Shown: positions 27,863 through 38,089 of the stretch, in pieces
How the letters are laid out: every line of letters starts with the position of its first letter
How positions within the stretch are numbered: the first letter of the stretch is position 1
NCBI RefSeq assembly: GCF_026153515.1
Contig: NZ_CP110644.1
Coordinates: 3,935,501 to 3,999,500 of the forward strand
DNA: 64,000 nucleotides
Direction: 5' to 3'
Source of the DNA: Pseudomonas sp. KU26590
GTDB taxonomy: Bacteria; Pseudomonadota; Gammaproteobacteria; Pseudomonadales; Pseudomonadaceae
Program-made: the position numbers and the translations under genes
The notes under the pieces: model-generated
Seen by the model: the letters and a program-made list of their open reading frames with translations, nothing else
Database searches by the model: none
Told to the model about the DNA's origin: nothing

Positions 27863-28587
27863 ACGTCCGTCGGCAAAAGGGCGTCGCGCTGCTGCTGGTG
27901 TTGTGGGTGCTGGCGTTGCTCAGTACCCTGCTCGCCGGTTTGCTCGGCTGGGTGCATCTGCAGAATCGTCAGGCGCTGTGGCAGCGCCAGCACACCCAGG
28001 CGGTGCTCTCTGCAGAAGCCGGCATCGGCATGGCGGTGCTGGCGCAGCTGGACCGCGACCCGGAGCGGCACTGGAAAGCCGACAATCAGCCCCACGAATT
28101 GCGTTTTGATGATGCCGCGCTGGCGGTCAGCCTGGGCAGCGAGACCGGCAAGCTGGACCTCAACGCGGCGCCCGCCGAATCCTTCGCCCGCCTGCTGGTG
28201 GCGTGCGGGGCGAATCCGGACATGGCCCGGCAAGTGGCGCAGGGCCTGGAGCAACGGCGGGGCGGCGGCCGGGCACCGCTGCGGATGGTCGAGGAAGTGC
28301 GCGAACTGCCGGGCATCGGCCAGCCGCTGTACCAGTGCGCCAGCCCGCACGTCACGTTATGGAGCGGCCTGAGCGCGCCGGATCCCCGCATGACGTCGCC
28401 TTGGCTGCGGCAAGCGCTGGGTCTGCCGCAAGCGGGGCCGGCGACCGAAGACGCAGGCCCGGTCATCAGTATTCGAAGCCAGGCGACATTGCCCGGTGGT
28501 TACACCACGACGCTCAACGTCACGTTGTTATTGAACCCATCGAAGGAGGGAGCGCGACCGTATCGCGTTCTGCGTTGGCAAGAATGA
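27859..28587 (+). CDS. gspK: Minor pseudopilin GspK, short form
   Basis: Protein of 242 residues against roughly 300-330 for classical GspK/XcpX. The leader MNVRRQKG is followed by VALLLVLWVLALLSTL; as is normal for GspK, the +5 Glu is absent. The T2SSK helical region is present (KLDLNAAPAESFARLLVACG, then MVEEVRELPGIG). The missing length is probably in the inserted alpha domain. The ATG overlaps gspJ by 4 nt. It acts as the outermost subunit at the tip. Confidence 0.88.
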   Translation: MNVRRQKGVALLLVLWVLALLSTLLAGLLGWVHLQNRQALWQRQHTQAVLSAEAGIGMAVLAQLDRDPERHWKADNQPHELRFDDAALAVSLGSETGKLDLNAAPAESFARLLVACGANPDMARQVAQGLEQRRGGGRAPLRMVEEVRELPGIGQPLYQCASPHVTLWSGLSAPDPRMTSPWLRQALGLPQAGPATEDAGPVISIRSQATLPGGYTTTLNVTLLLNPSKEGARPYRVLRWQE

Positions 28588-29615
28588 AGCAATCACTTTT
28601 ACAGCAGCTGGCGCCCTTGCAGGCCCGGGTGCGCAGTCAGTGGCGTGACAGCCCGGCGCAGCACCTGTGGCAGGCCTGGCTCGAGGAGTTGCAGGCGCTG
28701 CTGCCCGCCAGTGTCCGCGCACGGCTGATGCCCCAGGTGCGTGAGCGGCTGATTGACTGGCCGTTGCCCGAGCACATTGAACACGAGACCGGCGAGCGGC
28801 TGATCCTCATGCTCCCCGCCGGCATGGTGCTGGCGCAGCCGCTGCAACTGCCGCTGGCGGCGCTGCGGGATCTGCACAGCGTGGTCGGCTTCGAACTGGA
28901 CAAGTACACGCCCTACCCCCGCGAGCAGATGCAATACGTCGCGCGCGTCACCGCCAAGGGCAAAACCCTGGCCCAGGTGCTGCTGGTGGCGGTGCTGCGC
29001 GAGCGTTTGCAGCCGATCATCGACACCTGTCGTCAGCAGGGTGTTTCGCTGTATGCCGTGGATGCGCGAAACGCCAAGGGCGAACGGCTCAACGTCGATC
29101 TGCTGCCGGCCGAGCTGAAGCCGGCATCCGCAGGTTCCGCGCGCCTGCCGCGTGTCCTCGCCGTGGTCTGTGGCGCCTTGCTGCTGACCTGCATGGTGCT
29201 CTGGCTGGATGCTCGCACGGCCCAGGTCGAAGCGATGCAACAGCACGTCGACGAGCAACGCAGCCAGGTGCAAGCCGTGCAGAACCTGCGCCGCGAACTG
29301 ATCAACACCCAGGGCGCCGCGCGTTACCTGGCCCAGCAAAAGGCCGCGCAGCCAACCACCTCCAGCGTGCTCGCCGACCTCACCGGTTGCCTGGGTGCCG
29401 ACACTTGGGTCGAGCAACTGGAAATCTCTGACGGCGGCAGCGTGTCGATCAGCGGCCAGAGCGCCAAGGCCAGCGCCCTCATCAGCCGCATGAAAGACTG
29501 CCGCAGCCTCACCGACGCGCAGTTCCAGGGGATCATTCAGCCCGACGCGCAAACCGGCAAAGAGCGCTTTTCCCTGCGTGCCCAGTTGCACAAGGAGGCC
29601 GCCGATGCGCCGTGA
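28584..29615 (+). CDS. gspL: T2SS assembly protein GspL (PilN-like domain)
   Basis: Bitopic inner-membrane protein of 343 residues. The N-terminal cytoplasmic region (LMPQVRERLIDWPLPEHIEH, then VVGFELDKYTPYPREQMQYV) is a compact form of the actin-like domain that binds GspE. One membrane helix lies at about residues 190-210. A periplasmic coiled segment and ferredoxin-like PilN domain follow (TSSVLADLTGCLGADTWVEQ). It is shorter than typical GspL of about 400 residues. The ATG overlaps the gspK stop as ATGA. Confidence 0.85.
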   Translation: MKQSLLQQLAPLQARVRSQWRDSPAQHLWQAWLEELQALLPASVRARLMPQVRERLIDWPLPEHIEHETGERLILMLPAGMVLAQPLQLPLAALRDLHSVVGFELDKYTPYPREQMQYVARVTAKGKTLAQVLLVAVLRERLQPIIDTCRQQGVSLYAVDARNAKGERLNVDLLPAELKPASAGSARLPRVLAVVCGALLLTCMVLWLDARTAQVEAMQQHVDEQRSQVQAVQNLRRELINTQGAARYLAQQKAAQPTTSSVLADLTGCLGADTWVEQLEISDGGSVSISGQSAKASALISRMKDCRSLTDAQFQGIIQPDAQTGKERFSLRAQLHKEAADAP

Positions 29616-30333
29616 ACTGACCCCGCGCGAACGTCGCGGCGCCGCGCTGATCGCCCTGGCCCTGGTGCTGTGGGCAGCGTGGTGGCTGTTGGTGCAAAGC
29701 TGGTTCCTCGATCCGTTGAGCGACCTGCAGGACCAGGCCGACACCCTGCGCCACCAGGAGCAACGCTATGCCGGCGCGCTCGCTCAACGCGACAGCCTTG
29801 AGCAGCAGTTGCAGGCGGCACGCCGCGACCCGTCGAGCCGCAGCAGCCTGTTGCCGGGCGAAGACCCCAGCGCCGTGGCGGCCGATCTGATGCAGCGCAG
29901 TCTCGATCTGGTCAAGGCCCACGCCGATCAGGGCCCCGGTTGCCAGGTCACCCAGCGCATGCCGATCACCCCCGAGCGCGACAGTGCCGAGCCGTATCGT
30001 CAGGTCAAAGTCAGCCTGACCCTGGACTGCGCCATGGAGCCGCTGGTGGGTTTGCTGCACGAACTGGAATACGGCCAGCCGTTCCTGTTTATCGACAACC
30101 TGAGCATTCGCCGGGCCACCTCGGCACCGGCCAGCGGCGGCGCCGGACGCTTGCAGGTGCATCTGCTGTTGCGCGGTTATCTGCAACAGGCCGCGCCGCA
30201 CAAGGCGCTGCCGTCCAAAGCGCCAGCCGACGAGCCGCCGACCGAGTCACGACAGCAGCCTGACCCCGCTGAGCAATCCGATCTGGCTGATCCATCTGAA
30301 CCACCGACACCGTCCGAAGAGCCTGACGCATGA
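29605..30333 (+). CDS. gspM: T2SS assembly protein GspM
   Basis: Bitopic protein of 242 residues: short basic cytoplasmic tail (MRRELTPRERRG), one membrane helix (about 14-33), then a periplasmic GspM/PilO-like part with a coiled segment around LQDQADTLRHQEQRYAGALA. The last 50 residues are rich in Pro, Glu and Ser and look disordered. AAGGAGG lies before the ATG, inside the end of gspL, which it overlaps by 11 nt. It pairs with GspL. Confidence 0.85.
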   Translation: MRRELTPRERRGAALIALALVLWAAWWLLVQSWFLDPLSDLQDQADTLRHQEQRYAGALAQRDSLEQQLQAARRDPSSRSSLLPGEDPSAVAADLMQRSLDLVKAHADQGPGCQVTQRMPITPERDSAEPYRQVKVSLTLDCAMEPLVGLLHELEYGQPFLFIDNLSIRRATSAPASGGAGRLQVHLLLRGYLQQAAPHKALPSKAPADEPPTESRQQPDPAEQSDLADPSEPPTPSEEPDA

Positions 30334-30845
30334 AGTTCGACTCCCTCACTCTGGCGCTCGGCGTTGCCACTGTTGTCCTCGCCGCCGTCGCCATCAGCCT
30401 GAGCACGGGCGCCGGTCAGGACATCGACTGGTTGCCGGCCGGCGAGGCACGTGAAGCCGCGCCAACCGCCGGGCCTGCGGCATTGCCTGCGCTGCCGGCC
30501 CAGGCACTCACCCTGACCTGGCAGCAATCGATGTTCAGCCCGGACCGCAAGCCTGATCTGGTCACCGGCAAATCCCAGGCCTCGTCCCTGGACGGCATCA
30601 GCCTGAGCGCCGTGATCATCGACGGCGCTTCACAGTGGGTGCTGCTGCAACTGCCGCAGAAGCGCCGCCTGAAGCTGGCCGTCGGCAGCACGCTGGACAA
30701 TGGCTGGACCCTGGATTCGGTCACGCCGCAACACGCCACGTTCAGTCATCAGGGCCAGACCCGCGAACTGCGACTGCCAATGCTGCGCCTTCCGCCGCCG
30801 TCGAAAGTCCCCCCTATTACTCTTCCAAACGTACCCACACCATGA
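30330..30845 (+). CDS. GspC/GspN-like protein with homology-region domain
   Basis: Protein of 171 residues: N-terminal membrane helix (about 8-27), a Pro/Ala-rich linker, then a small beta domain (WQQSMFSPDRKPD, then GISLSAVIIDGASQWVLL, then DSVTPQHATFSHQGQTREL) resembling the HR domain of GspC. No PDZ or coiled-coil domain follows, so it is much shorter than XcpP/GspC. Some annotations call such proteins GspN. Its position directly before the secretin gene and the 4-nt overlaps on both sides support a role linking the inner-membrane platform to the secretin. Confidence 0.75.
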   Translation: MKFDSLTLALGVATVVLAAVAISLSTGAGQDIDWLPAGEAREAAPTAGPAALPALPAQALTLTWQQSMFSPDRKPDLVTGKSQASSLDGISLSAVIIDGASQWVLLQLPQKRRLKLAVGSTLDNGWTLDSVTPQHATFSHQGQTRELRLPMLRLPPPSKVPPITLPNVPTP

Positions 30846-33181
30846 ACAATCGCACCCCTGAGTTTTCCCGTCTGCGCAGCCCGTTGTTGTGCCTGGCCAC
30901 CGCCGTGGCCCTGGCCGGATGCGCGTCCACTCCGGAACGTTTTGAAAACGATCCGGCCCTGATGCAGGAAGCACTCAATGGCACCGGCTCGCAGCGAGGC
31001 CCGGTCAGCGATCCGGTCGAAGCGCCGAGCCCGAACAACCCCGGCGCCAGGCCTGCGCCCGCGCGCCAGCAGATCATTCGTGGCAACCAGACGTTCGTGC
31101 GCGGTTCGGTCCCGGCGCAGAGCGGCGCGGGTGCGAAAGGCGCGTCGGCGCCGGCCGGCGACATCACCTTCAACTTCGCCAATCAGCCCATCGAAGCGGT
31201 GATCAACACCGTTCTCGGCGATTTGCTGCACGAGAACTACAGCATCAATCAGGGCGTGAAAGGCGACGTCAGCTTCTCCACCTCGCAACCGGTGAACAAG
31301 CAGCAGGCCCTGTCGATCCTCGAAACGCTGCTGTCGTGGACCGACAACGCGATGATCCGCCAGGGCGACCGATACGTGATCCTCCCGGCCAACCAGGCCG
31401 TGGCCGGCAAGCTGGTGCCGGAGATGCCGGTGGCGCGACCGGCCACCGGGCTGTCGGCGCGGTTGTTCCCCCTGCACTTTATCTCGGCCACCGAGATGCA
31501 GAAGCTGCTCAAGCCGTTCGCCCGGGACAATGCGTTCCTGCTGGTCGATCCGGCGCGCAACGTGTTGAGCCTGGCCGGTACGCCGGATGAACTGGCCAAC
31601 TACCAGGACACCATCGATACGTTCGACGTCGACTGGCTCAAGGGCATGTCCATCGCCGTGTATGGCCTGCAGCGCGCCAGCGTCGGCGAGTTGATGCCCG
31701 AGCTGCAGAAGATGTTCGGCCCGGACAGCGGCATGCCCTTGGCCGGTATGGTCAAGTTTCTGCCCATCGAGCGGACCAACTCGGTGGTGGCGATTTCTTC
31801 GCAACCGCGCTACCTGAGCGAAGTCGGTGACTGGATTCACACCATCGATGAAGGCGGCGGCAACGAGCCGCAGATGTACGTCTACGACGTGCGCAACATG
31901 AAGGCCTCGGATCTCGCCAAATACCTGCGGCAGATCTACGGCAACGGCCAGATCAAGGAAGACAGCGCGGCCAAGGTGGCGCCGGGCCTGCGCACCCGTT
32001 CGCTGTCCTCGCTCAACGGCACTGGCACCGGCAGCAGCGGCGGCTTGAGCGGCAGCGGTCAGGGCCTGAGCGGCAGCTCCGGATTGGGCGGCGGCATGGG
32101 CTCTGGCATGGGTAACAGCAGCGGCAATGGCGGTTTGCAGAATGGCACCCAAGGTGAAGAGGAGCAGGACGGCGGAAGCTCCGAAGACAGCGGCGACAGC
32201 AGCGGTCAGGGCGACAGTTCGGACGCCGCAGCCAGCGGCTCGGGCGCCAGCAAGCGTCTGGATGACAGCACGCGGATCACGGCGCAGCAGAGCAGCAACC
32301 AGCTGCTGATCCGCACGCGCCCGGCGCAATGGGCCGAGATCGAATCCGCCATCAAGCGGCTGGACAACGCGCCGATGCAAGTGCAGATCGAAACGCGAAT
32401 TCTTGAAGTGAACCTGACCGGTGAGCTGGACCTTGGCGTGCAGTGGTACCTCGGCCGGCTGGCCGGCAATTCCAGCAGCACCACGGTCGCGAACACCACC
32501 GGCAGTCAGGGCGCACTCGGTGGCGGTGGCGCAGGCCTTGGCGCCACCGATTCGCTGTTTTATTCGTTCGTCAGCAATAACCTGCAGATCGCCCTTCACG
32601 CCCTGGAAACCAGTGGTCGGACGCAGGTGCTGTCGGCGCCGTCGCTGGTGGTGATGAACAACCAGCAGGCGCAGATCCAGGTCGGCGACAACATCCCGAT
32701 CAGCCAGACCACGGTCAACACAACGACCACCACCTCCACCCTGAGCAGCGTTGAATACGTGCAGACCGGGGTCATCCTTGACGTCACGCCGCGCATCAAT
32801 CCGGGCGGTCTGGTGTACATGGACATTCAGCAGCAGGTCAGTGACGCCAACGACAACGTCACCGACAGCAACGGCAACCCGCGGATCTCGACGCGTTCGG
32901 TGTCGACTCAGGTGGCGGTGCAGAGCGGCCAGACGGTTTTGCTCGGTGGCCTGATCAAACAGGACAACACCGACACCGTGTCCGCGGTGCCTTATCTGGG
33001 TAGCATCCCGGGCCTGCGCTGGCTGTTCGGCAACACCGTCAAGAGCAAGAAACGCACCGAGCTGGTCGTGCTGATCACCCCACGGGTCATCACCAGCAAC
33101 AGCCAGGCGCGACAAGTGACCGATGACTATCGTCAGCAGCTGCAGTTGATCAAGCCAACGCCGCCGATGGGTACCCGGTAG
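30842..33181 (+). CDS. gspD: Type II secretion secretin GspD
   Basis: Outer-membrane channel protein of 779 residues. The start gives a lipoprotein signal (ALAGC-AST, Cys at about residue 23), so it may be self-piloting to the outer membrane. N0 domain at about 105-180 (ITFNFANQPIEAVINTVLGD), then N1-N3. A long Gly/Ser-rich insert (about 390-465) sits in the N3 region. The secretin core ends with VPYLGSIPGLRWLFGN and ELVVLITPRVI. The ATG overlaps the preceding stop by 4 nt. Last gene of the operon; REPIN-type repeats follow. Confidence 0.95.
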   Translation: MNNRTPEFSRLRSPLLCLATAVALAGCASTPERFENDPALMQEALNGTGSQRGPVSDPVEAPSPNNPGARPAPARQQIIRGNQTFVRGSVPAQSGAGAKGASAPAGDITFNFANQPIEAVINTVLGDLLHENYSINQGVKGDVSFSTSQPVNKQQALSILETLLSWTDNAMIRQGDRYVILPANQAVAGKLVPEMPVARPATGLSARLFPLHFISATEMQKLLKPFARDNAFLLVDPARNVLSLAGTPDELANYQDTIDTFDVDWLKGMSIAVYGLQRASVGELMPELQKMFGPDSGMPLAGMVKFLPIERTNSVVAISSQPRYLSEVGDWIHTIDEGGGNEPQMYVYDVRNMKASDLAKYLRQIYGNGQIKEDSAAKVAPGLRTRSLSSLNGTGTGSSGGLSGSGQGLSGSSGLGGGMGSGMGNSSGNGGLQNGTQGEEEQDGGSSEDSGDSSGQGDSSDAAASGSGASKRLDDSTRITAQQSSNQLLIRTRPAQWAEIESAIKRLDNAPMQVQIETRILEVNLTGELDLGVQWYLGRLAGNSSSTTVANTTGSQGALGGGGAGLGATDSLFYSFVSNNLQIALHALETSGRTQVLSAPSLVVMNNQQAQIQVGDNIPISQTTVNTTTTTSTLSSVEYVQTGVILDVTPRINPGGLVYMDIQQQVSDANDNVTDSNGNPRISTRSVSTQVAVQSGQTVLLGGLIKQDNTDTVSAVPYLGSIPGLRWLFGNTVKSKKRTELVVLITPRVITSNSQARQVTDDYRQQLQLIKPTPPMGTR

Positions 33182-33710
33182 TTTGATCGTTTGTGCACGC
33201 CAGAGATTGTGCGGGGTGCCGAGATCAGTGTAGGAGCGCGCTTGCCCGCGAAAGCATTGTCCCTGTGACGAATCGATTGACTGACACACCGCCTTCGCGG
33301 GCAAGCGCGCTCCTACAGGTGGGTGGCCGGCAACGCGAGAATGCATTCGCCAGCAAGCCGGCTCCTGCGGATTTTGTGCACGCCAGAGATTGTGCGGGGT
33401 GCCGAGATCAGTGCAGGAGCGCGCTTGCCCGCGAAAGCATTGTCTCTGTGACGAATCGATTGACTGACACACCGCCTTCGCGGGCAAGCGCGCTCCTACA
33501 GGTGGGTGATCGGCAACGCGAGAATGCATTCGCCAGCAAGCCGGCTCCAGCGGATTTTGCGCACGCCAGAGATTGTGCGGGGTGCCGAGATCAGTGCAGG
33601 AGCGCGCTTGCCCGCGAAAGCATTGTCCCTGTGACGAATCGATTGACTGACACACCGCCTTCGCGGGCAAGCTGAACTGGTCAAGTAATTCTGGACACCC
33701 GTTTAGGTTT

Positions 33711-34852
<1,142 letters not shown>

Positions 34853-35252
34853 AACACCTCGGATTTGGGCGCTATCTTAGCGCCCGATTGAGATGTCCAA
34901 AATCATTAAGCCAGTTCAAGCGCGCTCCTACAGGTGGGTGGCCGGCAACGCGAGAGTGCATTCGCCAGCAAGCCGGCGCCTACGGATTTTGCGCACGCCA
35001 GAGATTGTGCGGGGTGCCGAGATCAGTGTAGGAGCGCGCTTGCCCGCGAAAGCATTGTCCCTGTGACGAATCGATTGACTGACACACCGCCTTCGCGGGC
35101 AAGCGCGCTCCTACAGGTGGGTGGCCGACGAGGCGTGTGCAGGGTTGCACGGGATGGACCATGGGGGGAGTTGTCCCCTCTGTTACCGCAGGGCCGTGGT
35201 AAAACAGGTTTTCAAACGACCCGCTCACCGCGACCTTAAACGACCAAGGCCC

Positions 35253-35888
35253 ATGCCCTTCGATCTCCATCACCTTCTGCTGGTGTACACCGCCTACATC
35301 GTCGGCGCGGCGAGTCCGGGACCTAGCAACATGCGCATCATGGCGGTGGCCATGCACCGGGGCCGGCGCGCTGCGCTGATGCTGGCGGCCGGCGTGATCA
35401 GCGGGTCGTTTTTCTGGGGTGCGATGGCGGCCACCGGCGTTTCCGCCGTGCTGACGCAATACGCCGAGGCGCTGACGCTGCTGAAAATCCTTGGCGGCGC
35501 CTACTTGCTGTTTCTCGCTTTCAAAGCGGCGCGTTCCGCCATGACGTCGAGTGAACAGGTCGAACGCGCAATCGCGGCTGCGCCGGATGTTTCGGGCGTG
35601 CGCCTGTACCAGCGTGGCCTGCTCATGCACCTGACCAACCCGAAGGCGCTGCTAGGCTGGGTGGCGACGATGACGCTGGGGTTGGGCGCGCAGGCAACGC
35701 CGCAGACCATCGCCGTCATCCTCGCCGGTTGCGCGGTGCTCAGCGTCACCATCTTCTGTGGCTATGCGTTGGTCTTTTCGACCGCGCCGATGATCCTCGC
35801 CTACCGCAGGGCGCGGCGCTGGATCGAAGGCACCCTCGCCCTGGTTTACGCAACGGCCGGCGTCAAACTGCTGTGGTCACGCGCGTGA
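35253..35888 (+). CDS. LysE/RhtB family amino-acid exporter
   Basis: Inner-membrane protein of 211 residues with about six hydrophobic segments. Family landmarks: AASPGPSNMRIMAVAMHRGR near the N-terminus (the conserved PGP motif) and HLTNPKALLGWVATMTLG in the second half. Members export amino acids or derivatives such as threonine or homoserine lactone; the substrate is unknown. The ATG at 35253 begins just ahead of the first helix. The frame extends upstream into repeat sequence and was trimmed. Confidence 0.9.
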   Translation: MPFDLHHLLLVYTAYIVGAASPGPSNMRIMAVAMHRGRRAALMLAAGVISGSFFWGAMAATGVSAVLTQYAEALTLLKILGGAYLLFLAFKAARSAMTSSEQVERAIAAAPDVSGVRLYQRGLLMHLTNPKALLGWVATMTLGLGAQATPQTIAVILAGCAVLSVTIFCGYALVFSTAPMILAYRRARRWIEGTLALVYATAGVKLLWSRA

Positions 35889-35961
35889 AACTCTGAGCCG
35901 CCCGCGCACACCAAGTCAGTACCCCTGACTGGCGGGCATAAGCCCGAGAGAGCGCACGCAA

Positions 35962-36936
35962 TTGGACAGCAACGACGGTTTGCATTTTCACGACGACGAA
36001 CTGGCGCAGGCGCGACAGTTCAACAAGAAGCTGGGCTGGCTGCCGCGGTTTCGTATCCGCAATCGCTTCACGCCCCTTTTGATTCAGTCGCTGCTGCGCG
36101 CAGGTCAGCTCAACAGTGCGGCCAAGCTGGCCCGCCATGGCCTCCACGCTGAAACCACCACGGCACATGTCGACGGTCACCGGGTGCCGGTGCGGATCAT
36201 CCGGCCCAAAGGCCCGGCCAAAGGCGTGGTGCTGGACATTCATGGCGGCGGCTGGGTGATCGGCAACGCGCAGATGAACGACGACCTCAACATGGCCATG
36301 GTGAGGGCCTGCGATGTGGCGGTGGTTTCGGTCGATTACCGGCTCGCCGGTTCTACGCCGGTGGAAGGGCTGATGGAGGATTGCCTGATCGCGGCGCGCT
36401 GGTTGCTGGGTGACGGTTGCCCGGAATTCGCCGGGCTGCCGGTGATCGTCGTCGGCGAATCCGCCGGCGGGCATCTGGCCGGGGCGACGCTGTTGCAGCT
36501 CAAGGCCTGGCCCGAGCTGTTCAAGCGGGTGTGCGGCGCCCTGCTCTATTACGGCGTTTACGACTTGACCGGCACGCCGAGCGTGCGCACAGCAGGCCCC
36601 GACACGCTGGTGCTGGACGGCCCTGGGATGGTCGACGCCCTGCGCATGCTGACGCCGGACATCAGCGATGCCCAGCGTCAGGCGCCGCCGCTGTCGCCGC
36701 TGTATGGCGATTTCACAGGCTTCCCGCCCGCGTTGATGTGGGTCGGTGAACTGGACCCGCTGCGCGATGACACCCTGCAACTGGCCGATCGCTGGGCGAA
36801 AACCGCCGGTGTCGAAGTGCATCTGTTGCCGGAAGCGCCCCATGGCTTCATCCATTTCCCCACCATGATGGCGGACCGCGTGCTGGAGCACAGCCGCGCC
36901 TGGATTCGCCAGCGCATTCAAACCGCAGCGGGTTGA
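35962..36936 (+). CDS. HSL-family alpha/beta hydrolase (esterase)
   Basis: Cytoplasmic esterase/lipase of 324 residues, hormone-sensitive-lipase family. Oxyanion motif HGGGWVIG, nucleophile Ser in GESAGG, acid Asp in GELDPLRDD and catalytic His in APHGFIHF are all present. The N-terminal 70 residues form the cap region. The start is uncertain: a TTG at 35962 with a weak GAGAG upstream is the earliest reasonable codon and no ATG stands nearby. Substrate unknown; short-chain esters are usual. Confidence 0.88.
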   Translation: MDSNDGLHFHDDELAQARQFNKKLGWLPRFRIRNRFTPLLIQSLLRAGQLNSAAKLARHGLHAETTTAHVDGHRVPVRIIRPKGPAKGVVLDIHGGGWVIGNAQMNDDLNMAMVRACDVAVVSVDYRLAGSTPVEGLMEDCLIAARWLLGDGCPEFAGLPVIVVGESAGGHLAGATLLQLKAWPELFKRVCGALLYYGVYDLTGTPSVRTAGPDTLVLDGPGMVDALRMLTPDISDAQRQAPPLSPLYGDFTGFPPALMWVGELDPLRDDTLQLADRWAKTAGVEVHLLPEAPHGFIHFPTMMADRVLEHSRAWIRQRIQTAAG

Positions 36937-36950
36937 CCGGATAGGTTTTA

Positions 36951-37148
36951 GTGGGACCGGCTTCAGCCGGGAAGGCGCCGGCAGCCACACCGCATAATGA
37001 TCGTCCCCACGCTCCGCGTGGGGATGCCGCCCGGGACGCTCCGCGCCCACCGCCTTGACACGGAGCGTTGGCGGATGCATTACCACGCGGAGCGTGGGAA
37101 CGATCATGGTGTATTCACCGGCCTCTTCCCGGCTAAAGCCGGTCCCAC
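36951..37148. repeat. REPIN-type nested palindrome
   Basis: Outer ends GTGGGACCGGCTTCAGCC (36951) and its inverse ending at 37148 face each other. Inside is a second palindromic pair built on CCACGCTCCGCGTGGGGA, as in the large element at 14 kb. A third REP half follows at about 37170-37198. It fills the space between the esterase gene and the DUF1206 gene; no coding sequence is seen in it. Confidence 0.8.
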
Positions 37149-37270
37149 TAAAAAGCGTCGCTTGCAGCGGTTGGGATTCCCGGTGGTGCCGGTCCCACTA
37201 AAAGCAACCCGATCGAACCCCTCGCGCGCTCCCGGGTCTGCTGATCTATCGCTTACCCGGAGAACCTTCG

Positions 37271-38086
37271 ATGTCCCCGCATCACACCCTTGTCCTGCTC
37301 GCCCGGTCCGGTTACGCCGCCCGTGGCGTTCTGTACCTGATCATCGGTATTTTCGCCCTGCTGGCGGCCCGCGATTCATCACGGCCCAAAGACAGCCACA
37401 GCAGCCTCGAGGCCCTGTTCAGCCAGCCGTTCGGCCACTTTCTGGTCGGGCTGGTAGTCGCCGGCCTGCTGGCATTCGCCGCCTGGCGGGTGTTGCAAGC
37501 CACCCGCGATGTTGACCATCACGGCACCGAACTCAAGGGTCTGGTCATTCGCGGCGGGTTGCTCGCGGGCGGGCTGGTCAACGGTGCGCTGGCGTTCTTT
37601 GCCCTGGGCCTGCTGATCGACGGCCTGCGCAGTTCCGGGGGCTCCGGCGGCGGTCAGACCGAAGACCTGCTCGCCTCTCTGCTGTCATGGAAATACTCGA
37701 ACCTGGTGGTGTACCTCGTCGCGCTGGTGCCGTTCGGCGTCGGCGTCGCGCATTTCTTCAAGGGCTGGAAAGCCTCGTTCGAAAAGTATTTCGAGGCGGA
37801 CGAAGAGGTCATGAAATACGTGACCCCGGTGTCCCGCTTCGGCTTGATCGCGCGCGGGGTGGCGTTCGTTGAAATAAGCGTGCTGCTGGCCATCAGCGGT
37901 TCGAGCTATCAGGCGATGCACCCGCCCGGGCTGAAAGATGCGCTCAACGCGCTGCAAAACCTGCCGGCCGGTGGCGTGGTGCTGATGGTCATGGCGCTGG
38001 GTCTGATCGCGTTTTCGGTGTACAGCTTTGCCGAAGCCGCCTGGCGGCGGATCAACATGGACGTGCCCGGAATGGCCCACGCCTGA
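37271..38086 (+). CDS. DUF1206 membrane protein
   Basis: Inner-membrane protein of 271 residues made of three repeated pairs of membrane helices. Each repeat begins with a similar phrase: LLARSGYAARGVLYLIIGIFA, GLVIRGGLLAGGLVNGALAFF and RFGLIARGVAFVEISVLLAI, the mark of the DUF1206 family. Function unknown. GGAG (37260-37263) lies before the ATG. It converges on the histidine-kinase gene with a 3-nt gap. Confidence 0.9.
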   Translation: MSPHHTLVLLARSGYAARGVLYLIIGIFALLAARDSSRPKDSHSSLEALFSQPFGHFLVGLVVAGLLAFAAWRVLQATRDVDHHGTELKGLVIRGGLLAGGLVNGALAFFALGLLIDGLRSSGGSGGGQTEDLLASLLSWKYSNLVVYLVALVPFGVGVAHFFKGWKASFEKYFEADEEVMKYVTPVSRFGLIARGVAFVEISVLLAISGSSYQAMHPPGLKDALNALQNLPAGGVVLMVMALGLIAFSVYSFAEAAWRRINMDVPGMAHA

Positions 38087-38089
38087 GTC

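Noticed and set aside
30749..33670. 973-codon open frame on the minus strand across the secretin gene and the repeats
   Set aside because: It is antisense to gspD, whose domains are unmistakable. Long antisense frames arise from the high GC content; the protein is full of His, Arg and Gln runs and has no domain.
33193..33675. 160-codon frame with an internally repeated peptide
   Set aside because: It simply reads the 183-bp DNA repeats (183 is divisible by 3, so the frame stays open). No ribosome site.
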